From Prochloraceae cyanobacterium (GTDB taxonomy: Bacteria > Cyanobacteriota > Cyanobacteriia > Cyanobacteriales > JASJDA01), in the NCBI GenBank assembly GCA_030065755.1, contig JASJDA010000061.1, positions 1 to 48,603 of the forward strand: DNA of 48,603 nt, written 5' to 3'. A program made the translations under genes and the position numbers. The notes below the pieces were generated by a model, which saw nothing but the letters and a program-made list of their open reading frames with translations, made no database searches and had not been told where the DNA came from. Shown here in pieces: positions 9,690-17,587 of the stretch. Every line of letters begins with the position of its first letter. The first letter of the stretch is position 1.

Positions 9690-9870
9690 AGGGAATAGGT
9701 TATATATAGGCGGGGGGATTGAACCCACCGATAACGCATACCGCAATGCTTGCGGAGGTCTTAAACCCATTGGTTAGGAGAGGAAAAGGAACAGCCTTAC
9801 TTACTTGTTATTTTCCCCAAAAAACCTACTCTTGCCTCTCCCGAAGGGAGATAACTAGATAAACTCGCTC
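9690..9870. other. Unassigned GC-rich structured segment in a gene desert
   Basis: In otherwise AT-rich DNA this stretch holds a GC-rich core (GGCGGGGGGATTGAACCC on the plus strand), a CCGCAATGCTTGCGG imperfect palindrome (about 9752-9766) and a TCTCCC-GAA-GGGAGA hairpin (about 9837-9851). On the minus strand GGTGGGTTCAATCC resembles a tRNA T-arm, but no matching acceptor, D-arm or anticodon arm can be drawn. It may be an end fragment of an old insertion element. No gene is seen between 9527 and 9945. Confidence 0.3.
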
Positions 9871-9945
9871 TTATACGATCGCATTGCCGTATGTGATAGC
9901 ATCGTTATGAGTTAAGTAACTTATTACAGTTTGAGCTGATAAAAG

Positions 9946-11160
9946 GTGTTGTCAAATAAATACCCTTCCATTCGTTTGGGTCTATTAGTTTGTCTGTTAA
10001 GTCTATCAACTGCTTGTAGTGATGCTAGTTGGATACAAAGAGCACTTGCACCAGATGCAAAACTCAATGACAAAAAAGAGGTAGACTCTTCTAAAAATTC
10101 CCAACAGGAGAGACAAACCGAGCACCCGTCAGTCAAACCAGCAAATGACTTTACTAAAGAAATACCGGTTTATCCAGAAGCGAAACTAGAAGGAACAGAC
10201 CAAGAGGGTAGGACGCGCTGGATCTCAACAGATTCTAGCGATCGCATTATTAGCTACTATAAAGAGCAATTCCAGTCCAATAATTGGGCAATTGACGACT
10301 CTGAAACTCAAGAAACTACAAAAACCATAGTTGCGCGTCAAAATAACAGGCAAATTACAGTTTCAATTCTGCCTAAGTCTCAAAAGGGCGAAAATTCTGC
10401 TGAAAAAACCGAATTTACTATTGAATATCAAAAAGACCAAAAAACTGTCAAATCCTACTCAGACGAGTCTGAATCTCAACAAACATCAACATCATTATTC
10501 TCCGATCTCGATGCAGCACCTCAACAGCTGCGTCAACTGGTCGAAGAGGTAGCAGCTTTAGGGATTTTAAGCGGGACTGGGGAAAACAAGGAACAGTTTG
10601 AACCCAACAAAACTATTACCCGTCGAGAATACGCTCGTTGGCTGGTAGCTGCAAACAATCGCTTCTATGCTCATAATCTCTCACAACAAATTCATTTATC
10701 TTTAAAAACAGAAGAACCTATATTTAAAGACGTTCCTAGCAGCGATCGAGATTTTATTTATATTCAGGGATTAGCCGAAGCGGGTTTAATTCCCTCAATT
10801 TTAACTGGTGACAGTACTGAAGTACTATTTCGTCCCGACGCTCCTTTGACGCGAGAAAAATTGATTTTATGGAAAGTGCCTTTAGATATCCGTAAAAGTT
10901 TGCCCTCTGCTTCAATAGAGGCTGTTAATAAAACTTGGGGGTTTGAAGATACTGCCAAAATAGAGACTAAAGCCTTGCGATCGCTCTACGCTGATTTCCA
11001 AAATGGGAACAAATCAAATGTACGTCGAGTTTTTGGTTATACAATTCTCTTTCGACCGAAAAAAACCGTAACCCGCGCTGAAGCAGCAGCAGCACTGTGG
11101 TATTTTGGCTTTCAAGCAGAAGGAATATCTGCTAAAGAAGCTAGGAAGCTTAAAAACTAA
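9946..11160 (+). CDS. SLH-domain lipoprotein
   Basis: A 404-aa protein starting at GTG 9946. Residues 1-24 form a signal peptide with a lipobox-like end LSLSTAC, so Cys24 is probably lipidated. A polar, charged linker follows (about 25-65), then a small alpha/beta domain (about 66-165: IPVYPEAK, ISYYKEQFQSNNW). Two or three SLH repeats come next: LVEEVAALGILSG with ITRREYARWLVAAN (about 200-240), then AEAGLIPSIL with PLTREKLILW (about 280-315), and a final VTRAEAAAALWYFGFQ. SLH modules anchor proteins to cell-wall polysaccharide. Related cyanobacterial proteins are surface lipoproteins of unknown role. Confidence 0.82.
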   Translation: MLSNKYPSIRLGLLVCLLSLSTACSDASWIQRALAPDAKLNDKKEVDSSKNSQQERQTEHPSVKPANDFTKEIPVYPEAKLEGTDQEGRTRWISTDSSDRIISYYKEQFQSNNWAIDDSETQETTKTIVARQNNRQITVSILPKSQKGENSAEKTEFTIEYQKDQKTVKSYSDESESQQTSTSLFSDLDAAPQQLRQLVEEVAALGILSGTGENKEQFEPNKTITRREYARWLVAANNRFYAHNLSQQIHLSLKTEEPIFKDVPSSDRDFIYIQGLAEAGLIPSILTGDSTEVLFRPDAPLTREKLILWKVPLDIRKSLPSASIEAVNKTWGFEDTAKIETKALRSLYADFQNGNKSNVRRVFGYTILFRPKKTVTRAEAAAALWYFGFQAEGISAKEARKLKN

Positions 11161-11218
11161 GTAGGAGTTAACAATTATCAGTTACGTGTTATTTAATTGA
11201 AAATAGTATTCATTTTCT

Positions 11219-11335
11219 TTAAGTAGCTTCCCAAGCATTGCCAAGATACATTCGGTAAGTGAAGCGATCGCCAAATTGGTTAGAAAAAATATTCTCTCCT
11301 GGTAATAAAGCAAGTCTATTACAGTCAAAACAGTT
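11219..11335 (-). pseudogene. Possible small coding remnant
   Basis: A reverse-strand frame ends LALLPGENIFSNQFGD, RFTYRMYLGNAWEAT and stop. Composition and HIP1 content look like coding sequence, but it has no start codon before an upstream in-frame TGA near 11360. I do not recognise the family. It may be the tail of a gene lost by deletion between the SLH gene and the SDR stub. Confidence 0.25.
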
Positions 11336-11442
11336 ATTGATACATAGGGATATTGAGAACAAATTATGTCAATAAATAATGTAGGATAATTTTTATGTTA
11401 AGCTTCTATCAAGCTTATTTTAGAGAAAATTTGGCTAGAAAA

Positions 11443-11557
11443 ACCCGTCGCAGACTGCTAAAAAACGACGGGTATAACAGGATGCATTTTCTCCTTATAA
11501 CCATAGTCTCTAAAAGTTACACTAAAGTTCCCCTAGACCTATAGGGGATTTTTTTTT
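11443..11557 (+). terminator. Two stem-loops, the second a strong terminator
   Basis: Stem 1 pairs ACCCGTCG (11443-11450) with CGACGGGT (11466-11473). Stem 2 pairs TCCCCTA (11529-11535) with TAGGGGA (11542-11548), followed by nine T residues. Stem 2 is a textbook rho-independent terminator on the plus strand, about 370 bp after the nearest plus-strand stop. It may end a small RNA whose body includes stem 1 rather than the SLH transcript. The rest of 11161-11679 shows only a diverged CAGTTAT-type repeat fragment (about 11168-11190) and the remnant above. Confidence 0.55.
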
Positions 11558-11679
11558 CACTAACCCTTTCAGTAAATGCCCTGTTGAATCTGTGCTTTTA
11601 ATTAGTCAACAATATCACTTAACTGGCTAGTGTCACAAGATCGTCAGATCGCTGCAACCCATAAAGAGCCTTAAATTAA

Positions 11680-11982
11680 ATGCAAACAGTTTTAATTACA
11701 GGAAGCAATCGTGGTTTAGGCTATGAGTTTACTCGGCAATACTTGGCCCAGGATGCTCGGGTAATAGCTACTTGCCGCCAGACAGAATCAGGTAATCAAC
11801 TTCATCTGCTCGAGAAAAAGTATAGCAAAAAACTTACTATTATCTCTCTTGATGTTACCCAAGAAAACTCAATCAAAGAAGCTTTCAACTTAGTTCAAAA
11901 GAATTTCTCTCATCTCGATCTTCTGGTGAATAATGCAGGCATAGGTTTGAGAAAATCCTTCAAAGAAGAAATGTGGAGTTAA
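11680..11982 (+). pseudogene. Truncated short-chain dehydrogenase/reductase
   Basis: The first 94 residues are a clear SDR N-terminus: the TGxxxGxG cofactor loop (ITGSNRGLGYE), the acidic/basic cofactor-selectivity region (ATCRQ), DVTQ and the NNAGIG motif. The frame then ends KEEMWS and stop, before the catalytic Ser-Tyr-Lys region. None of the three frames downstream continues the family. At 100 aa versus about 230-250 it cannot be active, so this is a deletion remnant. Confidence 0.85.
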
Positions 11983-12048
11983 CTGTATTATGGCACACAA
12001 TATTTCTTGAAATTATTTTTGAGAAAAATTTATTATTAAACAGATAAT

Positions 12049-12204
12049 ATGCTTAAGCAAATGAAATTGGTGAATAATTTTCAACAACAAATTATTGGCT
12101 CTAGTTTAGCCATGACAATTGCTTTAATATTTTGGATTTTCCCTGACTGCGAGCGAAATTTACATCGCTCTTGTCCTTCTGACAAGATATCAGAGAGTGA
12201 TTAG
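12049..12204 (+). CDS. Small membrane protein, 51 aa (hypothetical)
   Basis: A 51-codon frame from ATG 12049 encodes MLKQMKLVNNFQQQ, a hydrophobic stretch (about residues 15-32) and a polar tail (CERNLHRSCPSDKISESD). It ends 12 bp before the next small gene, which also encodes one membrane helix, so they may be co-expressed. No recognised family. Confidence 0.4.
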   Translation: MLKQMKLVNNFQQQIIGSSLAMTIALIFWIFPDCERNLHRSCPSDKISESD

Positions 12205-12216
12205 TGAGTTATTCTT

Positions 12217-12414
12217 ATGACTACTGAAAGAGAATACCAGGAAGGACGACAAAGAATTAGACAGGTTCGAGAAAAATCAAAGAGGGCACCTATTTGGATA
12301 ATAATACTCACTCCGTTGGCTTTTATTCTGTTGTTGGGTAATAGCTTTACTGAAAAACCCACTGACCGATTTCAACCTGGCAGCGGAGAAGAATTTGAAG
12401 CCTGGATAAATTAA
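12217..12414 (+). CDS. Small single-helix membrane protein, 65 aa (hypothetical)
   Basis: A 65-aa protein with a charged N-terminal helix (MTTEREYQEGRQRIRQVREK), one membrane span (about residues 27-41, IWIIILTPLAFILLL) and a polar tail ending EEFEAWIN. The positive-inside rule puts the N-terminus in the cytoplasm. It directly follows another small membrane ORF. No recognised family. Confidence 0.5.
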   Translation: MTTEREYQEGRQRIRQVREKSKRAPIWIIILTPLAFILLLGNSFTEKPTDRFQPGSGEEFEAWIN

Positions 12415-12425
12415 AAGTTTTTTAT

Positions 12426-12443
12426 ATAGTGCGATCGCACTAT
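12426..12443. repeat. Perfect 18-bp palindrome centred on HIP1
   Basis: The sequence ATAGTGCGATCGCACTAT is its own reverse complement, with the HIP1 octamer GCGATCGC at its centre. It lies 11 bp after the stop of the 65-aa ORF. It could be an operator or just an extended HIP1 site. Confidence 0.6.
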
Positions 12444-12611
12444 GTACCAGTTATACAAACATATTTCAGATTATTTTTAAAAACTTTTCTCTCTTGGGAT
12501 TTTTTTTCAGATCGTAAAACCTTGGCAAGAGTTCTTTAGAATAAAGGTATCCAAGCTGATAGAAACCAGCGATCGCCACATCGCGATGTTCGACATCAGG
12601 AGGAATAACTC

Positions 12612-12878
12612 ATGGCCGAAGCAGTCAAACCAGCCAAAACACCAACACTTAACAAATTTGAAAAATTTAAAGCTGAAAAAGACGGACTGGCAGTAAAAGA
12701 AGAACTGGAACATTTTGCCCAGATTGGCGTCGGCTTGCACGTTCCCATTGGACGGTTGTATGCTCGGGATATGTTGGCTCTGGCACGGATAGCCCAAGTT
12801 TACGGCAATGGCGAAATCCGCCTCACGGTGGAGCAAAATTTGATTATTCCTAACATTCCCGATTCCCATCTCGTCTAA
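12612..12878 (+). pseudogene. nirA: Ferredoxin-nitrite reductase remnant with large internal deletion
   Basis: The 88-aa frame has an excellent ribosome-binding site (CAGGAGGAAT) and a NirA-like N-terminus: LNKFEKFKAEKDGLAVKEELEHFAQIG (residues about 14-40). It then jumps, in frame, to VGLHVPIGRLYARDMLALARIAQVYGNGEIRLTVEQN (about 39-75), which in NirA belongs to the second ferredoxin-reductase-like repeat about 290 residues later. The frame ends soon after PNIPDSHL. The siroheme/4Fe-4S cysteines (TGAQFC region) are absent. From known NirA length (about 510 aa), over 80% of the gene is gone. It is non-functional as a nitrite reductase. Confidence 0.85.
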
Positions 12879-12932
12879 ACGGTTTAACATAGTAATCCTC
12901 GGACAAATTTATCGCTTCTTTGCCAACGAATA

Positions 12933-13061
12933 ATACCATTTCTCAAAAGTAACTGGAGAGATAAGAAATACTTTTTATTAATAAAAAAAGCTCAAATCCC
13001 TCTGTTCCCTATTCCCTATTCCCTATTCCCTAAGTCTCTCGTTATTTTCGAGAATTGGTAT
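12933..13061. repeat. MITE-like element, 129 bp, with 21-bp terminal inverted repeats
   Basis: The left end (12933-12953, starting ATACCATTTCTCAAAAG) matches the reverse complement of the right end (13041-13061, ending GAGAATTGGTAT) at 18 of 21 positions. The interior carries tandem TTCCCTA heptamers (about 13006-13032). No reading frame of note. It lies between the nirA remnant and the 555-aa gene. I see no clear target duplication. Confidence 0.65.
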
Positions 13062-13131
13062 AACCCTGCCAAACTAATTCTCGATCGTGGTTTTTCATTA
13101 AGTAGAAGGATATATTGATTTTCAAACAGAG

Positions 13132-14799
13132 ATGTCTAATATTCAAAATAACTGTACCGCATTATTTGGCATTCGTATTCCTACCGATTTTCAATCGAAA
13201 AAGTATTTGGCAGAACTGAAAAAGCGAGGATTACTTACACCATATCACGGTCTTAAAGAAGAGGAAGTAATGAATATTCCTCAACCAATAGCAATTCCTC
13301 GATATTTGGCCGAAGAACTATATTCGTCTACTCAAATAATTATGCCATTTTTAAAAAGTGAGTTTCCGACTCCTCAACAGTTTCAACAGTACTTTGAATC
13401 TCTAAATATGAAGTTACTCGATCGCAAAATTGTTCCCACCAATTTAGGCGATCGAGTTCATAAAAGAATTCATAAATTAAATTTACGTCCACCTATGACA
13501 ATGGATGCAATATTTACTGTTAATGACCGAAACGTTATAGCAACAGTAGTAGAGTTTCAGTCAACTACTGGTATATGTGGAGAGATTCACCAATCTATGA
13601 AAGCGGCAGAAGCGGCTACAGGTTATCCTTATACTCATAATTGGCATATAGGTTCAATTTCTCCTTGGGATGGTCTTAAGCAGTTCAGAAGACAGCTTGT
13701 AGGGAAAAAGCCGATTTATGTTATCGACGCTCATTCACTAACAGATGGCTCTATTGTCGATCGAATCGAAATGTCTAAAGTGCTTTCTGATTCGCCACCT
13801 CTCTCATTTGAAGATATAGAAAAAGATTGGCAAGGGATTTATTTTAATGAGAAAAAATTAGAGAACGGTGAAGTTACATTAACAGGTCGTAAAATTTACT
13901 CTCGTGGAGAAGCTTTTTTCTCAAGGATTACACCTGACGAACTTGTAAACCTTATTAGGGAACTCGAAGAACGAGGAAGAGAAGATAAGATTTTTATTCT
14001 GGCAGAATTTCTTTCATCACTAGAAGTTTATTGGGCGCAACATCCGTGTGAATCGTGCTTGATTGATAAAAGACAACTAGCTAAACTAGCCAATTTTACA
14101 ACTGAAAAAGGTTTAAATTTGGCACCCTATTTTTCTCAAAAAATGTTTAACGCTGGTGAAGTTCTTCCAGCTGGAGATTATGCCTTAAAAAGAGTTGATG
14201 CAAGCGGTGGTTTGGGAACAGAAATAATTAGAGTTATTTCTCTAAGGGAAGCACGAGATATCTTAGATGAAAATCAAATCGAGCTTAAGCAAGAGGGAAG
14301 TGAAGATATACTAAGACAACCTGGCCAATTAAATCTGGGAAAATATCAAGCCATATATTCGTTTAATTCCACTATTTCTGCTGAAGAAAGAGTGAGCTAT
14401 ATGCAGATAATTTCAGAAAAAGAACCATTTATAATTCCTAATGGATGGATGGCTCAAGAAAAGTTTAATTTCCTTGATATTGATGTAGAAGTACCTGATT
14501 CATTAGTTACTCAAAAAACTATTCCAGGAATATTAGAACTGAGAACAATATCTTTGCCATCTCCAGAGATGGAAAAACCTCCAGCAGTTTTTGCCTTTCG
14601 CTTAGCTCCCAAAACTAATCCAGATCGAACCAAAATTGTGATGACAAATATCGGAGAAGCGATGCAAGCACACAGAGAATACATGGATAAAGCGGGTCTT
14701 ACTGAAAATCTTAGAGAAGAAAATATCAGACGTTCTCCCTTCGGTATGGGTCCAGCTTTTACAGCGTGTAGGTGGTATATGAGCTGCCACCACCGATGA
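13132..14799 (+). CDS. Unassigned protein with ATP-grasp-like C-terminal region
   Basis: A 555-aa protein I cannot assign to a named family. The second half shows an order of motifs like the ATP-grasp fold: ALKRV (Lys353), a glycine-rich loop ASGGLGTEII (357-366), a possible hinge WMAQEKF (439-445), an ExR step ELRT (469-472), and FRLAP (489-493) with Asn506 as possible metal/nucleotide ligands. The first half has QSTTGICGEIHQS (143-155) and a CESC pair (306-309), without known match. ATP-grasp enzymes join carboxylates to amines or thiols; the acceptor cannot be guessed. The gene is alone, AT-rich and between a MITE and a split aldolase gene, which fits recent acquisition. Called by pattern only. 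Confidence 0.55.
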   Translation: MSNIQNNCTALFGIRIPTDFQSKKYLAELKKRGLLTPYHGLKEEEVMNIPQPIAIPRYLAEELYSSTQIIMPFLKSEFPTPQQFQQYFESLNMKLLDRKIVPTNLGDRVHKRIHKLNLRPPMTMDAIFTVNDRNVIATVVEFQSTTGICGEIHQSMKAAEAATGYPYTHNWHIGSISPWDGLKQFRRQLVGKKPIYVIDAHSLTDGSIVDRIEMSKVLSDSPPLSFEDIEKDWQGIYFNEKKLENGEVTLTGRKIYSRGEAFFSRITPDELVNLIRELEERGREDKIFILAEFLSSLEVYWAQHPCESCLIDKRQLAKLANFTTEKGLNLAPYFSQKMFNAGEVLPAGDYALKRVDASGGLGTEIIRVISLREARDILDENQIELKQEGSEDILRQPGQLNLGKYQAIYSFNSTISAEERVSYMQIISEKEPFIIPNGWMAQEKFNFLDIDVEVPDSLVTQKTIPGILELRTISLPSPEMEKPPAVFAFRLAPKTNPDRTKIVMTNIGEAMQAHREYMDKAGLTENLREENIRRSPFGMGPAFTACRWYMSCHHR

Positions 14800-14937
14800 A
14801 TAGTCGGTGACAGCTAAGTGTAAATGTGTAGAATCGCGTCTTTAGACCGATTCGGAACATTCGCTTAGAATCTCTCGTGTTTTAACCGAGAAAGAAGTCA
14901 AATTGTGGCAAACATAATGAATTATATGTTAATGGGT

Positions 14938-14974
14938 CAAAAACCCACGCTGTGTTAGTAAAAATCAGCGTGGG
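14938..14974 (-). terminator. Rho-independent terminator of the aldolase gene
   Basis: A perfect nine-pair stem (CCCACGCTG with CAGCGTGGG, 14944-14952 and 14966-14974). Read on the minus strand it is followed by five T residues. It begins 7 bp after the aldolase stop. Confidence 0.85.
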
Positions 14975-14980
14975 AGGATG

Positions 14981-15753
14981 TCAATCAACAGTTATGTCGG
15001 CAGACAAGTACACGTCTTGAATCAGGTGAAATAGTTTCACTCCTTCTTCAAAAGGACGCTGGAAAGTTTTGCGACCAGAAATTAAGCCACAACCACCGGC
15101 TCTTTTATTAATTACAGCAGTGCGTACAGCATCAGCAAAGTCATTTTTTCCAGCAGCGCCACCAGAGTTAATTAAACCAGCACGACCTGCATAGCAATTG
15201 AGTACTTGATAGCGAGTTAAATCGATCGGATGGTCTGAGGTCAGTTCGGTATAAACTCGATCGTCGGTTCTGCCGTATTTTTTGCCCGCAGCTTTAGCTA
15301 CAGCACCATAACCATTATTACATTCTGGTAACTTCTGCTTAATAATGTCAGCTTCTATAGTTACTCCCAAATGGTTAGCTTGTCCGGTAAGATCGGCAGC
15401 TAGGTGATAGTCTTTATCTTGTTTGAAAGCATTGTTGCGCAGATAGCACCACAGAATAGTTACCATGCCTAATTCGTGGGCGCGAGCAAAAGCGCGACTG
15501 ACTTCCTGGATCTGGCGCGTGGACTCTTCTGCTCCGAAGTAGATTGTAGCACCTACTGCTACTGCTCCTAAATTCCATGCTTGATCTACGCTAGCAAACA
15601 TCACCTGGTCGTTTTTATTGGGATAGGTGAGTAATTCGTTGTGATTGATTTTCACAATGAAGGGAATGCGATAGGCATATTTGCGAGAAACCATACCCAA
15701 CACGCCAAGAGTCGTAGCAACAGCGTTACAGCCCCCTTCGATCGCCAATTTAA
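14981..15753 (-). pseudogene. Class I fructose-bisphosphate aldolase, 3' part (split by TnpB element)
   Basis: This is the C-terminal 257 codons of a DhnA-type class I aldolase. It starts at [17 protein letters not shown] and includes [18 protein letters not shown], the [17 protein letters not shown] loop and a final [12 protein letters not shown]. The Schiff-base Lys of this family lies in the VKINHN or later KxxG regions; both look intact. The frame extending left into MGDFFRHL is mobile-element sequence. Joined to 17253-17562 it gives exactly 361 codons including stop, with no frameshift, so the insertion is recent or precisely maintained. Cyanobacteria usually also have a class II aldolase, so loss here need not be lethal. 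Confidence 0.9.
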
Positions 15754-15802
15754 CTAAATGTCGGAAGAAGTCCCCCACTTTCAGTGGCGGGGACTGATGT
15801 TC

Positions 15803-15889
15803 TTATTTTTAATAAAGTACCCCTTTTCAAATAATTATGTCGCGACCCAATTAACTTATCGCTATAGAGGGGTACTTTATTAAAAATAA
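15803..15889. repeat. Long perfect inverted repeat inside the TnpB element
   Basis: Arms of 22 bp match perfectly (15803-15824, TTATTTTTAATAAAGTACCCC plus T; and 15868-15889), separated by 43 bp. It lies between the left-end hairpin and tnpB. It may be a tiny MITE nested in the element or a structured leader. A second small hairpin, GCGCC-TTT-GGCGC, follows at about 15927-15939. Confidence 0.75.
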
Positions 15890-16033
15890 AAAATTTTCCA
15901 GGGATGAATTCCGACCAATAATAAACGCGCCTTTGGCGCATCCGCAAGCTCCACAATTTAGATTCAAATAAACACTTGACAAACATTCTCCGTTTATTTT
16001 ATCGTTAATATAAATAATGATATTTATAAATCT

Positions 16034-17221
16034 ATGCTCAAAACGGTCAAAGTTAGACTATATCCAACTAAAGAACAAAAACAATATCTCGCCAAATCTT
16101 TTGGTTGTGTGAGATGGTTTTGGAATTATAGTCTTAACTTGACCAATGAAACTTATCAACTAACAGGCAAGGGTTTGAGTAGAGCTGATATTCAAGGTAT
16201 GCTCCCCTTACTAAAAAGACAGGAAGCAACTGTGTGGCTAAAAGAGGCTTATTCTCAATGCTTGCAAGTAGTAGCATTAAATTTATCAAATGCTTTTATT
16301 AGTTTTTTTGAGCGGAAAACAGCATTCCCTAGATTTAAATCTAAGCACGGAAAACAGTCATTAACTTATCCACAAAACGTCAAACTAGAAGGAGATAAAT
16401 ATCTAAAAATACCTAAAATTGGTCTGGTTTATGCCAAAATTCACAGAAAGATAGAGCATAGTTTTAGAACTGTTACAATAACTAAAACACAGACAGGAAA
16501 ATATTATGCTTCTATTCTATTTGAAGATGGTTGTAACCAACCAGAGGTCAAAACGGAAGGGAAAGCAATAGGAATCGATTTAGGATTGAATCATTTTGCT
16601 ATTACAAGTGATGGGAGTAAATTTGATAATCCTAAGTGGTTAGCTCGCCACGAACATAATTTAAAAATAAAGCAACAAAGATTATCTAGACGTAAGATTA
16701 GCTCTAATAATAGAAATAAAGCTAGATTAGCAGTTGCTAAGGTTCATGAAAAAATAGCACTAGCACGTGAAGATTTTTTACACAAGCTATCGCGTAGGAT
16801 AGTTAACGAAAACCAAGTTATATGTGTAGAAAATCTCAACGTAAAAGGTATGGTAAAAAACCACAATCTGGCTAAAGCAATTAGCCAAGTAGGTTGGGGG
16901 ATGTTTTGTACTATGCTCAAATATAAAGCAGAGAACGAGGGAAAAGTATATCAAGAAATAGATCGCTTTTTTCCCAGCTCTAAAACCTGTAATGTTTGTC
17001 TAAATCAAGTCAGATCGCTGACTCTTGATATCAGATATTGGGATTGTTCTAACTGCGGAACGAAACACATAGATCGCGATATTAATGCAGCTAAAAATAT
17101 CAGAGATGAAGGTCTACGAATTATTTCCTGTGGGACACGGGATAAAGCCTATTGTCCAGATGTAAGACCAACTAAAAGTGGACGTAAAAAATCCACTATT
17201 ACGAGGCAATCTGTTGGGTAG
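16034..17221 (+). CDS. tnpB: RNA-guided endonuclease TnpB
   Basis: A 395-aa TnpB. The N-terminal segment [20 protein letters not shown] opens the family. RuvC-I is [12 protein letters not shown] (Asp182), RuvC-II is [12 protein letters not shown] (Glu266) and RuvC-III is [12 protein letters not shown] (Asp347/Asp349). A four-Cys zinc ribbon (Cys319, 322, 338, 341) is complete. Length and catalytic residues are normal, so it looks active. TnpB is a DNA nuclease guided by an RNA from the element's right end; it favours element retention rather than catalysing transposition. A -35-like TTGACA at 15976-15981, with a weak -10 about 18 bp on, could be its promoter. It is opposite in orientation to the disrupted aldolase gene. 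Confidence 0.93.
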   Translation: MLKTVKVRLYPTKEQKQYLAKSFGCVRWFWNYSLNLTNETYQLTGKGLSRADIQGMLPLLKRQEATVWLKEAYSQCLQVVALNLSNAFISFFERKTAFPRFKSKHGKQSLTYPQNVKLEGDKYLKIPKIGLVYAKIHRKIEHSFRTVTITKTQTGKYYASILFEDGCNQPEVKTEGKAIGIDLGLNHFAITSDGSKFDNPKWLARHEHNLKIKQQRLSRRKISSNNRNKARLAVAKVHEKIALAREDFLHKLSRRIVNENQVICVENLNVKGMVKNHNLAKAISQVGWGMFCTMLKYKAENEGKVYQEIDRFFPSSKTCNVCLNQVRSLTLDIRYWDCSNCGTKHIDRDINAAKNIRDEGLRIISCGTRDKAYCPDVRPTKSGRKKSTITRQSVG

Positions 17222-17252
17222 GAAGCCCACGGTTTCACCGTGGGTAGTTCAC

Positions 17253-17562
17253 CTATGTTTTCTGGGTCAAAATAAGCTGGGTTGGGAGCAAACGAAGCTG
17301 CAGCTGAGTGTTCTATTCCTTGGTCTACAGGCAGAATAGATAAATAGCCTGTATTTGCCAAGCGACCTGTAGAATATAGTTGTTGGAGACTGCGCAGAAC
17401 TTGAGGAGAGCGATCGCTATTGGCAAAAATGCGCTCTACCCAGTCTGGGCCTGGTATGTTTAAAAGTTGTTTGCTAACTTTGGGTTTATAATTCAGTAGG
17501 TTTTCCGCTTCTTCACCTAACCAGGATTCGATCGATTGGGATTTCGATGCAACAGCAGTCAT
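17253..17562 (-). pseudogene. Class I fructose-bisphosphate aldolase, 5' part (split by TnpB element)
   Basis: The first 103 codons of the aldolase, [20 protein letters not shown] through [20 protein letters not shown] and [24 protein letters not shown] is the typical class I DhnA-type start of the barrel. After DPENI the frame runs into the TnpB element and stops after about 34 foreign codons. The start ATG is at 17560-17562. See the 3' part at 14981-15753. Confidence 0.9.
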
Positions 17563-17587
17563 AATAATTTCTTCTCCAATCTACTAT

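Larger units (their letters stand above)
15754..17252 (+). mobile_element. TnpB-only IS200/IS605-type element inserted in the aldolase gene
   Basis: Removing 15754-17252 restores an unbroken aldolase frame (...[13 protein letters not shown]...). The left junction follows TTTAA (15749-15753), a target/TAM pentamer known for several IS605-group elements. There is no target duplication, as expected for this family. The exact cut is ambiguous by up to 3 bp (CTA is shared by element start and right flank). Imperfect hairpins stand at both ends: GTCCCC/GGGGAC at 15770-15794 and CCCACGG-TTTCA-CCGTGGG at 17226-17244. The only gene is tnpB. No tnpA is present, so mobility would need a transposase in trans. 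The guide-RNA scaffold would be expected to span the tnpB 3' end and right hairpin. Confidence 0.9.

Noticed and set aside
9700-9790. tRNA gene on the minus strand
   Set aside because: A T-arm-like sequence exists, but no acceptor stem, D-arm or anticodon arm can be formed.
13000-13035. CRISPR-like direct repeats (TTCCCTA units)
   Set aside because: The units are 7 bp, adjacent and without spacers; they are simple tandem repeats inside a MITE.
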